Source of the DNA: an uncultured Pirellulaceae bacterium
GTDB taxonomy: Bacteria > Planctomycetota > Planctomycetia > Pirellulales > Pirellulaceae
Direction: 5' to 3'
Assembly: GCA_934255105.1 (NCBI GenBank)
Contig: CAKQNH010000201.1
Coordinates: 1-7,688 of the forward strand
Length of the DNA stretch: 7,688 nucleotides
The position numbers were made by a program, and so were the translations under genes. The notes below the pieces were generated by a model. That model was not told the origin of the DNA. It worked only from the letters and a program-made list of their open reading frames with translations, and ran no database searches. Positions within the stretch are counted from its first letter, which is position 1. The number at the start of each line of letters is the position of its first letter. This document shows, piece by piece, positions 6,548-7,688 of this stretch.

Positions 6548-7393
6548 ATGCCCGAGGTCCCCGAACCTGTTGTGGCTCAATTGGCTGAGCGACTACTGGC
6601 TTGGTTTGTCGAGCATCGCCAGCCAGGCGCGGCTTACGCAGTTGCGCTGAGCGGAGGCGTCGATAGCGCGGTAGTGGCCAAAGCTGCGGCTCTCAGCGGA
6701 TGCCCAGCGGTGGCGGCGACTGCCACCAGCGCCAGCGTTTCGGCCGTGGAGCGCAGCGATGCCAGCCAGCTAGCAGCCCACATAGGACTGGCACACCACT
6801 GGATCGAACCCAATGAACTGGACGACCCAGCCTATCAGCGGAACGATCTACGCCGCTGCTACTACTGCAAATCGCGATTGTATTCAGCCATTGCCCAGCG
6901 CTTTCCGCAGCATCGGATTCTCTCCGGCACCAACCACGATGATTTGGGAGACTATCGACCGGGCTTAGAGGCAGCGTCGGAATCTGGCGTGCAAGCCCCT
7001 TTGGCCGAACTGAGCATCGGGAAAAAACAAGTGCGGCAGCTCGCCCACTACTGGCGACTCGACGTCGCGGACAAACCAGCCAGCCCCTGACTAGCATCGC
7101 GCATTGCCTACGGCGTGGCCGTAACTCCCGAACGTTTGCAGCGCATTGAAAAGGCCGAGCAACTTCTGCGACAACTGGGATGGAGCGAATTCCGCGTGCG
7201 GTTACATGCCGATGAAGTCGCGCGGCTGGAGGTGCCACCCAATTCCATAGCGCGGTTGGCGGCCGACGACGTGCGAACTCATCTTGTCGAACAGCTCAAA
7301 CAGCTCGGCTTTCGCTACGTCACCCTGGATCTAGAGGGTTTTCGCAGCGGTAGTTTGAACCCCGTCTTTCAGATTGCCAGCAACGATCGTTAA
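6548..7393 (+). CDS. larE: LarE sulfur transferase with in-frame TGA at the conserved cysteine (candidate selenoprotein)
   Basis: Read through the TGA, the protein has 281 residues, normal for LarE. LarE adenylates P2CMN/P2TMN precursors and inserts sulfur to build the nickel-pincer nucleotide cofactor of lactate racemase-type enzymes. The N-terminal PP-loop domain has SGGVDS (35-40). RRCYYCK gives C104 and C107, two of the three cysteines of cluster-type LarE. SGTNHDDLGDYRPG is at 126-139, and KPASP (176-180) is followed by TGA at codon 181 and then LASRIAYG. In the family that codon is Cys (KPASPCLASR), the sacrificial residue of L. plantarum LarE (Cys176) or the third cluster ligand. The C-terminal part is complete: RVRLHADEVARLEVP and GFRYVTLDLEGFRSGSLN, then TAA. 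No frameshift or other damage is visible. Selenocysteine is the favoured reading, with nonsense mutation or sequencing error as alternatives. Family identity is near certain; full-length translation is an inference. Confidence 0.85.
7088..7123 (+). promoter_or_regulatory. In-frame TGA plus SECIS-like stem-loop in larE
   Basis: The TGA at 7088-7090 is followed by C, a leaky context also found at known selenocysteine codons. TACGGC (7109-7114) and GCCGTA (7118-7123) form a perfect six-pair stem with a GTG loop. The loop begins 25 nt after the TGA, within the window described for bacterial SECIS elements (loop about 16-37 nt downstream), and its first base is G as expected. A second helix can be drawn between 7098-7103 and 7137-7143 with one bulge. 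The bulged U seen in the E. coli fdhF element is not obvious. A six-pair hairpin can arise by chance in GC-rich coding DNA, so this supports the selenocysteine reading only moderately. Confidence 0.5.
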
Positions 7394-7532
7394 ACCGTGT
7401 GGGCACTGCCCCGCGCGTCGGCGTTCAGCGCGCAGCCCGCTAAAGAATGCTCTCTTCGCAACTCTGCGGCCGTCTGCGATCGCTGCGTTAAAACTGAACC
7501 GAGATTCTGGAATCCAAGAAAGGGTTAGGCAA
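7394..7532. other. Intergenic region after larE, possible weak hairpins
   Basis: No gene is visible between the larE stop and the repeat array. Two small stems occur shortly after the stop, GGGC-ACT-GCCC (7401-7411) and GCGCG/CGCGC (7413-7417 with 7429-7433). Neither has a T run, so I do not call an intrinsic terminator. The reverse complement of about 7455-7495 reads TTTTAACGCAGCGATCGCAG and on to GCGAAGAG, resembling the GCAGAG-rich degenerate intergenic repeats seen in many bacterial genomes. That resemblance is from memory and loose. Confidence 0.4.
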
Positions 7533-7648
7533 GGAGTCTTAGGGCCACAGCACCGAGGCGGAGTCTTAGGGCCACCGGCGGAGTCTTAGGGCCACAGCAC
7601 CGAGGCGGAGTCTTAGGGCCACCGGCGGAGTCTTAGGGCCACAGCACC
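7533..7648. repeat. Tandem array: 16-bp core five times with alternating 27/20-bp spacing (47-bp higher-order unit)
   Basis: The core GGAGTCTTAGGGCCAC starts at 7533, 7560, 7580, 7607 and 7627, all five copies identical. After the core the long unit (27 bp) has AGCACCGAGGC and the short unit (20 bp) has CGGC. Long and short alternate, so the array is 2.5 copies of a 47-bp unit (7533-7579, 7580-7626, partial 7627-7648). The copies are identical, suggesting recent expansion or ongoing correction. Each core contains TAG in one frame, and no protein spans the array convincingly. The spacing is much too short and the spacers too repetitive for CRISPR. Its function is unknown. Confidence 0.93.
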
Positions 7649-7688
7649 TTGTCGAGGCAGAAGGCTTTGGTACTAAAAAACGCTACGC

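Noticed and set aside
7115..7393. A separate small gene starting at GTG 7115 downstream of the TGA, making larE a split two-gene pair.
   Set aside because: There is no ribosome site before this GTG. It starts in the middle of the SRIxYG motif, and the frame is continuous with larE across the TGA.
6548..7393. Simple pseudogene call for larE.
   Set aside because: Only one stop is present, exactly at the conserved Cys, with no frameshift or decay and a full C-terminal domain. It is kept as an alternative, not the main call.
7401..7433. Intrinsic terminator after larE.
   Set aside because: The stems are short and no T run follows.
7533..7648. CRISPR array.
   Set aside because: The repeats are only 16 bp and the intervening sequences are 4 or 11 bp and themselves repeated. 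No unique spacers exist.

Overview
The window looks like chromosomal DNA from a planctomycete, most likely of the Pirellulaceae type. This is an inference. It rests on moderate GC content, non-ATG starts in several genes, a c subunit with a cleavable-looking leader, and a- and b-subunits with long extra N-terminal parts. No marker gene fixes the taxonomy.

The left 57% (about 1-4362, minus strand) is the front half of an F-type ATP synthase operon. Read 5'->3' on the minus strand the order is: AtpZ/gene-1-like membrane protein (4362-4003), AtpI-like four-helix membrane protein (3985-3575), atpB (a subunit), atpE (c), atpF (b), atpH (delta) and the first 25 codons of atpA (alpha), which runs off the left edge. 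The c ring carries a proton-type carboxylate site. The a subunit has the essential Arg and the mitochondrial-like His/Glu arrangement. Both a and b have large extra segments expected on the outer face of the membrane.

Positions 4363-4829 are a non-coding divergent region between the atp operon and two rightward genes. The first rightward gene (4830-6545) encodes a Rho_N/SAP-like N-terminus, a long Lys/Ala/Ser/Pro-rich basic linker and a DUF4912 domain. The second (6548-7393), starting 2 nt after the first gene's stop, is larE, the ATP-dependent sulfur transferase of nickel-pincer cofactor synthesis.

The most striking feature is in larE. The reading frame is intact over the whole family length except for a single in-frame TGA at codon 181. 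That codon sits exactly where LarE proteins have the conserved Cys of the KPASPC motif, the sulfur-donor or cluster-ligand cysteine. A 6-bp stem with a GTG loop lies 18-33 nt after the TGA, in the range expected for a bacterial SECIS element. The simplest exciting reading is a selenocysteine-containing LarE. The dull alternatives are a nonsense mutation or a sequencing error.

The right end (7394-7688) has no gene. It contains a compact tandem array in which a 16-bp core recurs five times with alternating 27- and 20-bp periods, giving a 47-bp higher-order unit.
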